Shown: positions 51,895 through 60,483 of the stretch, piece after piece
How the letters are laid out: each line of letters begins with the position of its first letter
How positions within the stretch are numbered: the stretch's first letter is position 1
Source: WJJR01 sp964440935
Lineage (GTDB): Bacteria; Zixibacteria; MSB-5A5; WJJR01
DNA length: 64,000 nt
Direction: 5' to 3'
NCBI GenBank assembly: GCA_964440935.1
Contig: CAYTTY010000009.1
Location: 1 to 64,000 of the forward strand
Program-made: the position numbers and the translations under genes
Notes under the pieces: generated by a model
What the model was told of the DNA's origin: nothing
Database searches by the model: none
The model's input: the letters and a program-made list of their open reading frames with translations, nothing else

Positions 51895-52941
51895 TCAGAG
51901 CGATATCGGCACCGGGATAAACGACAGGATCAGGATAACATAGGCGATCCAGCCGAGGATGCGTCGCGGACGCGTCAGTTCGATTTCGTCGATCAGGGTC
52001 GGTGGGTGCTTAAGTTTCATATACAGCCCGATGGCCACCCACAGGATCCAGCCGAGCCACCAGAACGATGCAATCGCCAACCCCACAACAACCATGGCGC
52101 CGATCATACGGTGGTGCCGTCCAAACATCGCATACGCGATATGGCCGCCGTCGAGTTGACCCATCGGCAGCATGTTGAGCATGGTGACCAGTAGCCCTGC
52201 CCAGCCGGCAAAGCCGATCGGGTGAATGAGTGTAGTCATGCCAGACTGCCAGCCGGGCACGAGAATCGGTTCAAGCAGATCAAACAAAAGCGATTCACCC
52301 AACATGATGCTGTTTGACGTTTCTGCTACCGTTGTGACTGTCGACATCGACAAGCCGATTACCAGCGCTGCGACACTGACAACGAATCCGGCAATCGGTC
52401 CGGCGACGGCCATATCAAACAAGGCACGCCGGTCACGGAACGGCGACCGTACACGAATCACTGCACCCAATGTCCCGAAAAAGAAAAATGGCGCCGGGAT
52501 GAAATACGGCCAACTGGTGTCCATCCCGTGATAACGGGCAGCGAAGAAGTGCCCGAACTCATGGAACGTGAGAATGGCCAGAAACCAGCCGGTGAAGGCG
52601 AGTCCCAGCGTGAAGTACATGGTGATCGCCGTCAGGATGAACAGCCCGATGTTGAGCCAGGGGATTTTCGACTGGGCCACCGACTCGAGTTGCACGCTGA
52701 GCAGCACCCGTTCGCCGAGGGTGCCGGGTGGATGAGTGATCTCGATGTCGTAGTGATAGCCGGCGGCTGCGAGCCGTCCACGCGCCGTGTTCTGGAAATC
52801 CAGCATCGGCACGCGGGGCCGTCCACGCATGACCACGGCGCGCGTCGTCGAGTACACCGCATCCAGATCGAGCAGATCGTCGATCAATCGTCGGATGCGG
52901 ACCACCTTGTCACGCAGCATTTGTTCGCGGTCAGCTTTCAT
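51895..52941 (-). CDS. Site-2 protease family intramembrane metalloprotease (M50)
   Basis: 348 aa. A ~90-residue soluble N-terminal domain (possibly a small substrate-binding domain) precedes 7-8 transmembrane helices. Zinc-ligand motif HEFGH at 127-131 and the third ligand in NMLPMGQLDGGH (Asp264) are intact, so it should be active. GPIAGFVVSVAALVIG is the family's conserved loop. Without a PDZ domain it resembles the cyanobacterial/plastid EGY-like and archaeal-type members rather than RseP. The substrate is unknown. It follows the spermidine-synthase-like gene by about 50 bp on the same strand. Confidence 0.9.
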   Translation of the reverse strand: MKADREQMLRDKVVRIRRLIDDLLDLDAVYSTTRAVVMRGRPRVPMLDFQNTARGRLAAAGYHYDIEITHPPGTLGERVLLSVQLESVAQSKIPWLNIGLFILTAITMYFTLGLAFTGWFLAILTFHEFGHFFAARYHGMDTSWPYFIPAPFFFFGTLGAVIRVRSPFRDRRALFDMAVAGPIAGFVVSVAALVIGLSMSTVTTVAETSNSIMLGESLLFDLLEPILVPGWQSGMTTLIHPIGFAGWAGLLVTMLNMLPMGQLDGGHIAYAMFGRHHRMIGAMVVVGLAIASFWWLGWILWVAIGLYMKLKHPPTLIDEIELTRPRRILGWIAYVILILSFIPVPISL

Positions 52942-52993
52942 CTTGTCTTATACGCAGAATCGGCCGATAACGTCGTGGAGATGAGGGACATGT

Positions 52994-55570
52994 CTACGAA
53001 CCGGGAATGGCCAGGGCGCGCGTCCCTTTGGGGATATTTGCCAGTGTCGCCGCGGCCAGCGAATCGGCGGGATTGATGGCGAGGGCACGTTCACAATAGG
53101 GACGCAAGCGTTCGGGATCCAATGTGCGCATAAACTCCAGATACCCGAGACGCAGAATCAACGATGATTCCATTGCCAGACGCAACGCGTCAGGCCGCTC
53201 AATGCCGGCGTCCTGTTCCGCCATCCCTGCACCGACCAGCAGTCCCGCATTCTCGTATGAATATAACCGATTCTGTGACGGTTCCCATTCTTTGTATGGA
53301 ATGAACTCGAGGGATGGGTGATCCCACGTGTTCATTTCGATATTCTGTAGCGTCGGTTGCAGACTCTGCCCCCAGCACATGCGGCCCGCGAGCAATTGCG
53401 TGCGCGATGCGATATGATACGGTTCCAAGTCTTCGCGCGCCCACTGGGGCAGCGCACGCGCGACATCGATTTTATTTGCACGGTAAGCGTCGAACTGCTG
53501 TGCTGATCCCGCCATGATGATGCAACTCGGCGGGAAATAGTAAAAGGCCGAATGCGGGAAGACATCGACGAACGTTTTCAGAACCATTTGAAACGCACGC
53601 GTGGGTAGATTGATCGGGATCCACTGGACAAACACACCGTTCGGTGTCATCCGGTCAAGAGACAGTTCATAGAAATTGCGTGCCAACAAAACCGAGTTGC
53701 CGGGGAATTGCGGATTCTGTTTGCCGTCCGAGATGATAACATCATAGCGCGCATTTGTGCGACGCAAGTAGTGGACGGCGTCGTCGATAATGATGTTCGT
53801 ACGAGGATCATCGAGCACCCGTCCCTCGGTGAATTGCCGCGCGCCGGCGACAACCGACTCCGATATTTCCACGCAATCGAGAGTGCCAATCGAGGGATAT
53901 TGTCCCAGTGACGCCAACGTTGTCGCCGAACCAAGGCCGATATTGAGCGTACGGTCGGCCTCGGGATGCAAGACCATCGGCAGGTGCGCCAATACAATCT
54001 GCTTGTACGATGCTTCGCGCCGCCAATCTTCGCTCACGCCGATCAGATAGCCATCGACCGTCATCGCGCGGGCACCATCGGACACGCGCTCAATCACTTT
54101 AACGGTCGACTGCCGCCCCTCCTCCCAGAACACAACTTGCCGGTTGTCCGTATTTTCCTGTTCGCCATGAAACGGCATGCGTGAGGGAACGACGGCGAAG
54201 AGTGCAATGGCTGCCACTGATGCGCTTGCCAGCACGGGCCGGGGTACCAGCCGATGATGTCGTCCGATGACGGCGAGCATCAGGCCAGTTGCGAGAGACA
54301 AAACCGCAATCACACGGGCGCCACCAGTCACTCCGAATTCAGGCAGGACGACGAGCGCGGCCAGCAAAATGCCCGAGATGCTGCCAACCGTTGAATACAA
54401 ATAGGCGCTGCCGACTTTGCGACCGAGCACCGAAATGCGATCGATGAGCAATGAGCTTGCCACCGGAAAGATGACTCCCATGGCTACCGTTGCGGGAAGT
54501 AGAAGCAGAATTGACACCGATGAGGCCAGCATCAATCGTTGCGGCCAGGGTAAGAACCGCACGTCCGGTGAGAAAATGCTGAATGTCGCCGCGAGTTGAT
54601 CGTTTGCGAGAATCAACGCCAGACCGCCAATTCCGGCAAGCGCCAGCACACTCGAGACGATCAAGCTGACGGTGAGGATGGCATCGGCAGCATACCGCCG
54701 AACCAATGGACGATACAACAAGCCACCGAGCGCCAGCCCAACAAGAAAGATGGCAAGCACGAGCGACATGGCGTACGTGCTGTTGCCGATCAAGTACTTC
54801 AGCCCGCGCATCCAGACGATTTCGAATGACATTGTCGTGAATCCGGACACCGCTAAAGCGAACGCAATGGCGGCCGAGGGAAATCGCGATGGAATGGCAC
54901 CTCGCTGTTCCTCTGTTTCGTGTTCAACCGGTCGATCTGTGTCGGCACGGCGGCTCACGGCAAATGCAATGACCGCGACGATTATGTTCAGGATCGCGGC
55001 GACGCCGATGGTATTGAGATTTCCTAAGTATTCAACGAGGACAAATCCGGCCAGCAGTGTTCCGAGGGCTGCGCCGAGTGTGTTGATACCGTAGATGGCG
55101 CCCAGGTGACGGGGAACGCCTTGTCGCGTGCGAATGATGGCGGTGCACAACGCGGGAAATGTCGCGCCGATCAAAAACGACGGAAGCAGCAAGCTGCAAA
55201 ACGACATAAAAACACGCGTCATATTGATCAATACACTGTTGGACAGCGACTGAGCGAGTGACGCGTACAGATCGGGCAATTGGTACAGACCGACGCTGAT
55301 GAGAATCGCCAACACGGCGATGCCCAGTTCGATTCCCGCGTACAATCGCAGGGCGTTGGTCACATGTTGTTTGAGCAGTTCGTACGCCCGTGCACCGATT
55401 CCCAGTCCGGCCATGAACGACGCGATGGCCACACCGGCGCCCACTGTGGTGCTGCCGAATGTCAACGTCAGCATATGCACCCAGACGACCTGGTACAGCA
55501 GGGCTGCAACCCCGGAGAGCAGGGCAAACGAATACAACAACGCCGAATGAGCCCGGGCCCATTCGGACAT
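52994..55570 (-). CDS. Membrane-fused spermidine-synthase-like protein, paralogue 1
   Basis: About 858 aa from ATG 55570 (MSEWARAHSALLYSFAL); a TTG at 55642 would add 24 unlikely residues. The N-terminal ~470 residues hold about 12-14 transmembrane helices of the MFS-like type found fused to spermidine synthases (SFLIGATFPALCTAII, YGINTLGAALGTLLAGFVL). The C-terminal part has the aminopropyltransferase Rossmann fold: LNIGLGSATTLASLG, LDCVEISESVVAGARQF and YDVIISDGKQNPQFPGNS. The usual DSxDPxGP loop is replaced by SDGKQNP and the upstream YHE substrate motif by YKQ, so polyamine synthesis is doubtful. A ~150-residue helical tail follows. Paralogue 2 lies upstream. Confidence 0.82.
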   Translation of the reverse strand: MSEWARAHSALLYSFALLSGVAALLYQVVWVHMLTLTFGSTTVGAGVAIASFMAGLGIGARAYELLKQHVTNALRLYAGIELGIAVLAILISVGLYQLPDLYASLAQSLSNSVLINMTRVFMSFCSLLLPSFLIGATFPALCTAIIRTRQGVPRHLGAIYGINTLGAALGTLLAGFVLVEYLGNLNTIGVAAILNIIVAVIAFAVSRRADTDRPVEHETEEQRGAIPSRFPSAAIAFALAVSGFTTMSFEIVWMRGLKYLIGNSTYAMSLVLAIFLVGLALGGLLYRPLVRRYAADAILTVSLIVSSVLALAGIGGLALILANDQLAATFSIFSPDVRFLPWPQRLMLASSVSILLLLPATVAMGVIFPVASSLLIDRISVLGRKVGSAYLYSTVGSISGILLAALVVLPEFGVTGGARVIAVLSLATGLMLAVIGRHHRLVPRPVLASASVAAIALFAVVPSRMPFHGEQENTDNRQVVFWEEGRQSTVKVIERVSDGARAMTVDGYLIGVSEDWRREASYKQIVLAHLPMVLHPEADRTLNIGLGSATTLASLGQYPSIGTLDCVEISESVVAGARQFTEGRVLDDPRTNIIIDDAVHYLRRTNARYDVIISDGKQNPQFPGNSVLLARNFYELSLDRMTPNGVFVQWIPINLPTRAFQMVLKTFVDVFPHSAFYYFPPSCIIMAGSAQQFDAYRANKIDVARALPQWAREDLEPYHIASRTQLLAGRMCWGQSLQPTLQNIEMNTWDHPSLEFIPYKEWEPSQNRLYSYENAGLLVGAGMAEQDAGIERPDALRLAMESSLILRLGYLEFMRTLDPERLRPYCERALAINPADSLAAATLANIPKGTRALAIPGS

Positions 55571-55917
55571 GCGCGGCTGCGATGTTGTTGTACTATCGGT
55601 ATCCAGAGTTGTCAAAGCGCGTTGTCGGTGGAAGGCTGTCAATTCCGGACTACGGTGATCGTTTCGTTGTCATGGCGGGGAATCTCGTTGGGCTTTGTGA
55701 CGGTCTGCGATACAATTTTGATGCACCCCTGCGTACACTCTTCCCACTACGTCCGCTGGTGGTGTCAGGTTCCCCTATAATTGTCCGAGATCAGAGGTTG
55801 TGTCAATGTCTCGTCGGGCGGAAAACGGCCACCAGCTCCTGTTATTACCGATAGCCGACAGGCCATATTCCCGACGGTTGGTCAATTCATGATATGACGT
55901 CGATGTTGTGTCAGGAT

Positions 55918-56207
55918 TAGAGCGATTGTCAGAATTGTCTTCCGATTGAGGAGGAGCGAGGCACCGTGTGTATCGTGATGACATCTGGGTGCCACGCCCC
56001 TTGAGGTCCGTGTTGAAAAACCTGCTGACCATTATCATCTCAGACTGGGGAGGGCGAGGCTCCTGCCGAGCCGCGGTGTGGAACATGCCGTTGCGGCTCG
56101 CCGGGAGGCTCGCCCTCCCGAAGGCTCTGATTCTCGGCGGGTTTTGCAACACGCCCCTAAAGGCCCGTGGCACCCTGATCCAAACGGAAAGGATTTATGA
56201 CAATTGA
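55918..56207 (+). repeat. Nested inverted-repeat element with GAGGCTCCCGCC core (copy 4)
   Basis: The outer end is tagagcgattgtcagaattg (55918-55937), the shell ccttgaggtccgtgttgaaa (about 55999-56018), and the core gagggcgaggctcctgccga (56050-56069) with gcggctcgccgggaggctcg (56093-56112). The right shell is gttttgcaacacgccccta and the right outer end ggcccgtggcaccctgatcc, then ggatttatgacaattga (to 56207). The outer shell is that of 45336-45633, the core that of 14521-14695. The 55643-55917 gap upstream shows no gene. Confidence 0.85.
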
Positions 56208-56262
56208 TAGAGCGATTGTCAGAAGTATTGCACGTTTGAAGCCAACACGGTGATCCTATGTG
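56208..56262 (+). repeat. Additional TAGAGCG-end fragment
   Basis: tagagcgattgtcagaagta then cgtttgaagccaacacggtg, directly abutting the previous element. It matches 51163-51207 (gattgtcagaagtattgtcc, gaagccaacacggcg). The 56263-56375 remainder before the next gene holds a GTCACGCGAGGGCGCGTGAC palindrome (56308-56327) that may end the paralogue 2 transcript. Confidence 0.7.
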
Positions 56263-56375
56263 GTGTCACCCGCCCTCGTGACGCCTTGTCGGTAGGGGAG
56301 ATAGCGGTCACGCGAGGGCGCGTGACCGCACTGCGGTCGTGAACGATGTCATTAACCTACTTCCGGGATACGACC

Positions 56376-58994
56376 CTAGTCCCTCACCTCGGTTGGCCCC
56401 GGGGTCAGCAATCGGCGAAAGCCCTGGGATGAGCGGCGCAGAAAGGCACTTGCCAGTGAGTCGGCCGGGTTTATTCGGAGGGCGTGTTGGCAGTATTCCT
56501 GCATCGGATTCGCTGAGACCTTCCTCATGGCGTCCAGCAGCCCGGCTCTCAGCAGTGCGGTCGACTGGATGTATGGCCGGAGTTCCGGGCTGGCACTCTC
56601 GGCCCAATTACGGAGACGATGCTGGCTTGGTTCGACCACGAGGGAGACATTGTGCCTGACATAGTCATTGCTCTTCTCAGGGCGCCAATTCTTATAGGGG
56701 AGAAACTCCAGATGGGGATGATCCCAAGTGTTGAGTTCGCCCTCGCCGAGGGTTTTGAGCATGTCCTGTCCCAGCGCGGCCTTGGACGCCAGGAGTTGCT
56801 CGCGCGAGTAGTAATCGTACATGGCCATCTGCTCCACGGCCCAGTTGGGTACGGGCGCAGCATTGGTGTCTCGGGTGGCCTCCTCCCAAATCGGCTGATG
56901 TCCACCGACCAACAGGAGGGTGCTGGGCGGAAATACGTAGCTGGCCGTGTGTGGGAAGGACTGGCAGAATGTGCGCAGCGTGATTTCGAAAGACTTACTT
57001 GGCATGCCGATCTGAATCCACTCGACGAAGATCCCGTTCGGCTTCAGCCGGTCCTTCAAGAGTTCGTAGAACTCTTCGGCCAGGATGGTCGAGTTACCGG
57101 GGAATTGAAAGTTCTGCTTCCCGTCCGAGATGAGCACATCGTATTGCCGGTCCGTGCGTCGAAGGAAGTGCACGGCATCATCGGTATGAACGGTCGTCCG
57201 CGGATCATCGAGAACCCAGGACTCCTCGAAATAGCGGGCCCCGGCGACGACGGAACTCGAAATCTCGACACAGTCCAATGTCTCAATGCCCTCGTAGCGG
57301 CCCAGCACCGCCAATGTGGTTGACGATCCGAGGCCGATGTTGAGAGTTGATTTGGCCCCCGGGAGGATCGCCATCGGCAGATGTGCCAGCATCATCTGCT
57401 TATAGCTGCCTTCCCCGCCCCATCCCGAGCTGACACCGATCTGGAAACCGTCAATCGTCATGACACGCTCACTGGTGGGATCATGCTCGATGACCTTGGT
57501 GGTGGCGTGTGGACCCTCTTTCCAAAACACGAGAGAGTGAAAGGGAACACCCTCCCGTTCGCCGTAGAACGGCATCTGCTTCGGCGTGCTGAACATCAAT
57601 ACCACGGCGGCGACGGTTGCCAAGGCCGGGAAGATGAGTTTGGACTTCGGCCGGTGCCGGATTGTCAAAACGACTGCCAACCCGCCCGCCAGCGAGACAA
57701 TCCCGGTCAGCTTCGCACTGCCGACGATCCCGAGCAACGGTATCGCAACCAGTGCGCCACCCAGCATACCAGCGATACTCCCGACGGTCGAGAACAGGTA
57801 CGCACTTCCGACCTGCCGCCCGAGCACGGTGATGCGGTCGACCATGAGCGAACTGGCCAGCGGAAAGATCATGCCCATGACAACCGTACAGGGCAGGAGG
57901 AAGGCCGTCACGACGGAGCCGGAGAGGGTCAGACGTTGCACCCACGGGAGATGGGAGACTTGCGATGAGTAGATGCTGTATTGTTTCGCCATCGACAGGT
58001 CACCCAGAAATCGCGTCAATAGCCACATGCTGAACACAACCAGCAGTCCCGACAGCACCAGCGACATCGTCAGCAGCGACTCGGTCTTATACCGCAGGGC
58101 GGTCAGCCGGTGGACGATGCCGCCGAGTCCGAGGCCGACGAGGAACAATGCGAGCACCATGGACATGGCGTAGGTGCCGTTGCCAACCAGATACTTCGCG
58201 GCACGCATCCAGGTGATCTCGAACGACATGGTGGCATACCCCGAGGCCACCAGTGCGAGTGCGATGACGATCGCCGGTATGGGGCCGCGTTTAACACTGT
58301 CACGGGCCGTCGCTTCCGACTTGTCGACGGCGACCGTTTGCCGTCCGCCCGCCAGCAGAATGGCGGCGATCCCGATCACCGCGTTGACTGTAGCAGCGAA
58401 GAAAATCGTCGCGTGATTGCCGAGCAACTCAATGAGAACCAGTCCGGCCAGCAATGTGCCGAACGCCGCGCCGATTGTGTTGATGCCGTACAGAAGACCC
58501 AAGTGCCGTCCCACCGATTTCAAGCTGCGAATCAGGACGGTGCAGAGGGCGGGAAATGTCGCGCCGATGAGAAACGACGGGATCAAAAGCACCACAAATG
58601 ACGTGACCACGCGAACCGTGGTGATTTGCCATGAACTACCGATGGTCCGTGCCAGATCGGCATAGGCGCCCGGCAGGATCTGGGTCAAAAGCGTGACCGC
58701 AATGGCGGTCACGGCAATGCCGATCTCGATGACACCGTACAACTTCAGGTCATTGTCCATCCAGCGCTTGAGGAAGGCATACCCCCGCGCTCCCAGCCCC
58801 AACCCGGCCATGAATGACGCGATGACGACACCGGCGCTTTCGGTCGTGCTGCCGAAGGTCAAAGTCAGAGAATGCACCCAGACGACCTGGTACAGGAGTG
58901 CGGCCGCCCCGGAAGCGAACGCAAATACGTAGAGCAGTATGATCAGTCCACTCGGACGTCTGTCTGCACGGGCGGATGGCTTAGCGGGAGTCAC
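56376..58994 (-). CDS. Membrane-fused spermidine-synthase-like protein, paralogue 2
   Basis: 872 aa from a GTG. Same architecture as paralogue 1 throughout: multi-helix N-terminal half (FASGAAALLYQVVWVHSLTLTFGSTT, SFLIGATFPALCTVLI, YGINTIGAAFGTLLAGLVLIE) and Rossmann half (LNIGLGSSTTLAVLGRYEG, LDCVEISSSVVAGARYF, YDVLISDGKQNFQFPGNSTIL), then a helical tail ending RINPADSLASAFLRR. The same departures from the spermidine synthase active site are shared, so both probably use another substrate. The tandem arrangement and retained colinearity indicate gene duplication, with repeat DNA now separating the copies. Confidence 0.82.
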   Translation of the reverse strand: MTPAKPSARADRRPSGLIILLYVFAFASGAAALLYQVVWVHSLTLTFGSTTESAGVVIASFMAGLGLGARGYAFLKRWMDNDLKLYGVIEIGIAVTAIAVTLLTQILPGAYADLARTIGSSWQITTVRVVTSFVVLLIPSFLIGATFPALCTVLIRSLKSVGRHLGLLYGINTIGAAFGTLLAGLVLIELLGNHATIFFAATVNAVIGIAAILLAGGRQTVAVDKSEATARDSVKRGPIPAIVIALALVASGYATMSFEITWMRAAKYLVGNGTYAMSMVLALFLVGLGLGGIVHRLTALRYKTESLLTMSLVLSGLLVVFSMWLLTRFLGDLSMAKQYSIYSSQVSHLPWVQRLTLSGSVVTAFLLPCTVVMGMIFPLASSLMVDRITVLGRQVGSAYLFSTVGSIAGMLGGALVAIPLLGIVGSAKLTGIVSLAGGLAVVLTIRHRPKSKLIFPALATVAAVVLMFSTPKQMPFYGEREGVPFHSLVFWKEGPHATTKVIEHDPTSERVMTIDGFQIGVSSGWGGEGSYKQMMLAHLPMAILPGAKSTLNIGLGSSTTLAVLGRYEGIETLDCVEISSSVVAGARYFEESWVLDDPRTTVHTDDAVHFLRRTDRQYDVLISDGKQNFQFPGNSTILAEEFYELLKDRLKPNGIFVEWIQIGMPSKSFEITLRTFCQSFPHTASYVFPPSTLLLVGGHQPIWEEATRDTNAAPVPNWAVEQMAMYDYYSREQLLASKAALGQDMLKTLGEGELNTWDHPHLEFLPYKNWRPEKSNDYVRHNVSLVVEPSQHRLRNWAESASPELRPYIQSTALLRAGLLDAMRKVSANPMQEYCQHALRINPADSLASAFLRRSSQGFRRLLTPGPTEVRD

Positions 58995-59301
58995 GAGTCA
59001 TGAATTCGAGGGTTGGCCAATCGTGATTGATGCAGCCCGGGTACTGGCGCCAGTCTGTGTCTCGCCAGGGTTGCCAAGTGGAATGTGGACATTCGCCACC
59101 CGGAATTCAACCCAAATTAAGATGTCCCCGCGGCGGTTTACGTTCCCGTTTGATAAAACTCACCCTCAGGTTACTCCCGAACCTCATACCTTCTGCAACG
59201 TCAAGTTATCCAATTTGAACGGGTCTTAGGCAAGCCCAGACGAGCGTTCGACCATGCTCGCCCCAAGTGGCGTCAGGGGCACCCGGGCGAAACCTCAGCC
59301 T
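58995..59301. other. Intergenic region upstream of paralogue 2
   Basis: No coding frame with a ribosome-binding site on either strand. A GCGTCAGGGGCACCC module (59270-59284) of the dispersed repeat family lies at its right end. A promoter for the minus-strand gene is expected here but no convincing -35/-10 pair was found. Confidence 0.4.
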
Positions 59302-59482
59302 TAGGGAGGGCGAGACCTAGGGAGGGCGAGACCTAGGGAGGGCGAGGCTCCCGCCGAGCCGCTCTGTCGATCACAGGTTTTCCGACCGGATTTTGTATTG
59401 GCCCGCCACGATCCCCGAACGGTGTCCTCTTTTGGGAAACGTCCCCGTGCGCGGGCGGCTCGGCGGGAGCCTCGCCCTCCCT
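59302..59482 (+). repeat. RAYT-flanking palindromic unit, left copy, with 16-bp tandem repeat
   Basis: TAGGGAGGGCGAGACC occurs twice in tandem (59302-59317, 59318-59333), and a third variant runs into a perfect 28-bp inverted repeat. Its left arm is 59335-59362 (starting AGGGAGGGCGAGGCTCCC) and its right arm 59455-59482 (ending GAGCCTCGCCCTCCCT), 92 nt apart. The 136 bp from 59341 are repeated directly at 60092. The arm sequence is the core of the dispersed repeats at 14581, 15580, 51336 and 56050. Confidence 0.9.
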
Positions 59483-59537
59483 TGGTGGGATTCGTTACCG
59501 GTCTGGCCGTCCGTTTCAGGTGTGGGTAACGTTGCGG

Positions 59538-59990
59538 CTATAACTCCAACGGGAAAATTTCTCCTTGGTACGGCCAATCATTGGGATCGCTGACGAGATG
59601 GCGTCGTACGGGATTCTGTCGAATGTACTCCCATTTCTCTTCGGCTCCCTCTATGGATCGGATACGAGTATCCCAATGACCCGATTGCCAGCGGCACTTC
59701 GGTTGGCGATGCATACGGGTAAACATCGACTTCCAATAGGTAACCCAGTTATCCAGAGTGATCTCCAGCCCGCCATGCCCCGCGATCAGATGAATGTGGT
59801 CCGGCATTATGATATAACGACCGACAAGCCAAGCCATAGCGTCTTGCCACACGGACTGCAATCGCAAATGCACTGTCTCGTCGGCCAGCTATGGGATGCG
59901 GTTCTTGATACAGACGGTCACGAATACGATGGTTGGACCGTTATTGGTGATGAACGTCCCATGAACGGGCCGTTTGCGTCGTGGTCTCAT
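59538..59990 (-). pseudogene. REP-associated tyrosine transposase (RAYT, Y1/IS200-like), interrupted by one amber codon
   Basis: Read from ATG 59990 the frame gives 150 codons: MRPRRKRPVHGTFITNNG, IVFVTVCIKNRIP, then TAG at 59891-59889 (codon 34), then LADETVHLRLQSVWQDAMAW, YIIMPDHIHLI, and EYIRQNPVRRHL to the end. The HUH-type metal motif His65-Ile-His67 and the presumed catalytic Tyr122 (in YIRQNP) are intact, and family similarity continues smoothly across the stop, so this is a point nonsense mutation. A GTG at 59873 could give a 111-residue product lacking the first strand. The gene lies between two direct copies of a palindromic unit, as expected for RAYTs that process REP elements. Recent inactivation, amber suppression or a sequencing error are all possible. 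Confidence 0.87.
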
Positions 59991-60065
59991 GGGCCCATGA
60001 TACAAAACGACGAATTGTGGTGGTGATCATCTTTGACGGAACAATCAGAACATTGTCGGCGGGGC

Positions 60066-60267
60066 GAGACCCAAGGGCGAGGCCTGGGGAGGGCGAGGCT
60101 CCCGCCGAGCCGCTCTGGCGATCACAGGTTTTCCGACCGGATTTTGTATTCGCCCGCCACGATCCCCGAACGGTGTCCTCTTTTGGGAAACGTCCCCCGT
60201 GCGCGGGCGGCTCGGCGGGAGCCTCGCGTTCCCTATGCGGCGGCTCGGCGGGAGCCTCGCCCTCCCT
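60066..60267 (+). repeat. RAYT-flanking palindromic unit, right copy
   Basis: Direct repeat of the left unit: 60092-60226 matches 59341-59476 with a few changes. Left arm 60087-60113, first right arm from 60207 (diverging after GAGCCTCGC), then an extra complete right arm at 60240-60267. The internal ~90 nt (atcacaggttttccgaccgg ... ttttgggaaacgtccc) are nearly identical between copies. The following 60268-60419 holds further C-rich fragments of the arm but no gene. Confidence 0.9.
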
Positions 60268-60419
60268 AGGTTGCGCCCCCCCTTAGGTCGCGCGCTCCCG
60301 ATGCCTTGCCCTCCCTCGGCGTCGGGCCAGGGTCGGACTCTTCAACGCGGGTGGATTGCCCACACTATGTCACGGATTACAACACGTGTTTCCCATCGAC
60401 CGTTGGAGATTCTCACCCT

Positions 60420-60452
60420 CAAAAAAGAAGCCCCGCCTTTCGGCGGGGCTTC
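60420..60452 (-). terminator. Intrinsic terminator of the dockerin-like protein gene
   Basis: On the minus strand GAAGCCCCGCC and GGCGGGGCTTC form an 11-bp stem around a 4-nt loop, followed by a run of six T (A-tract at 60421-60426 on the plus strand). It ends the gene at 60484 by about 30 bp. Confidence 0.92.
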
Positions 60453-60483
60453 GTGATGTGCTTCGATTGTACGACGATCTGCT

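Noticed and set aside
59302..59349. Short tandem array considered as a CRISPR
   Set aside because: The repeat units are adjacent without unique spacers and there are no cas genes; it is a slippage-type tandem repeat.
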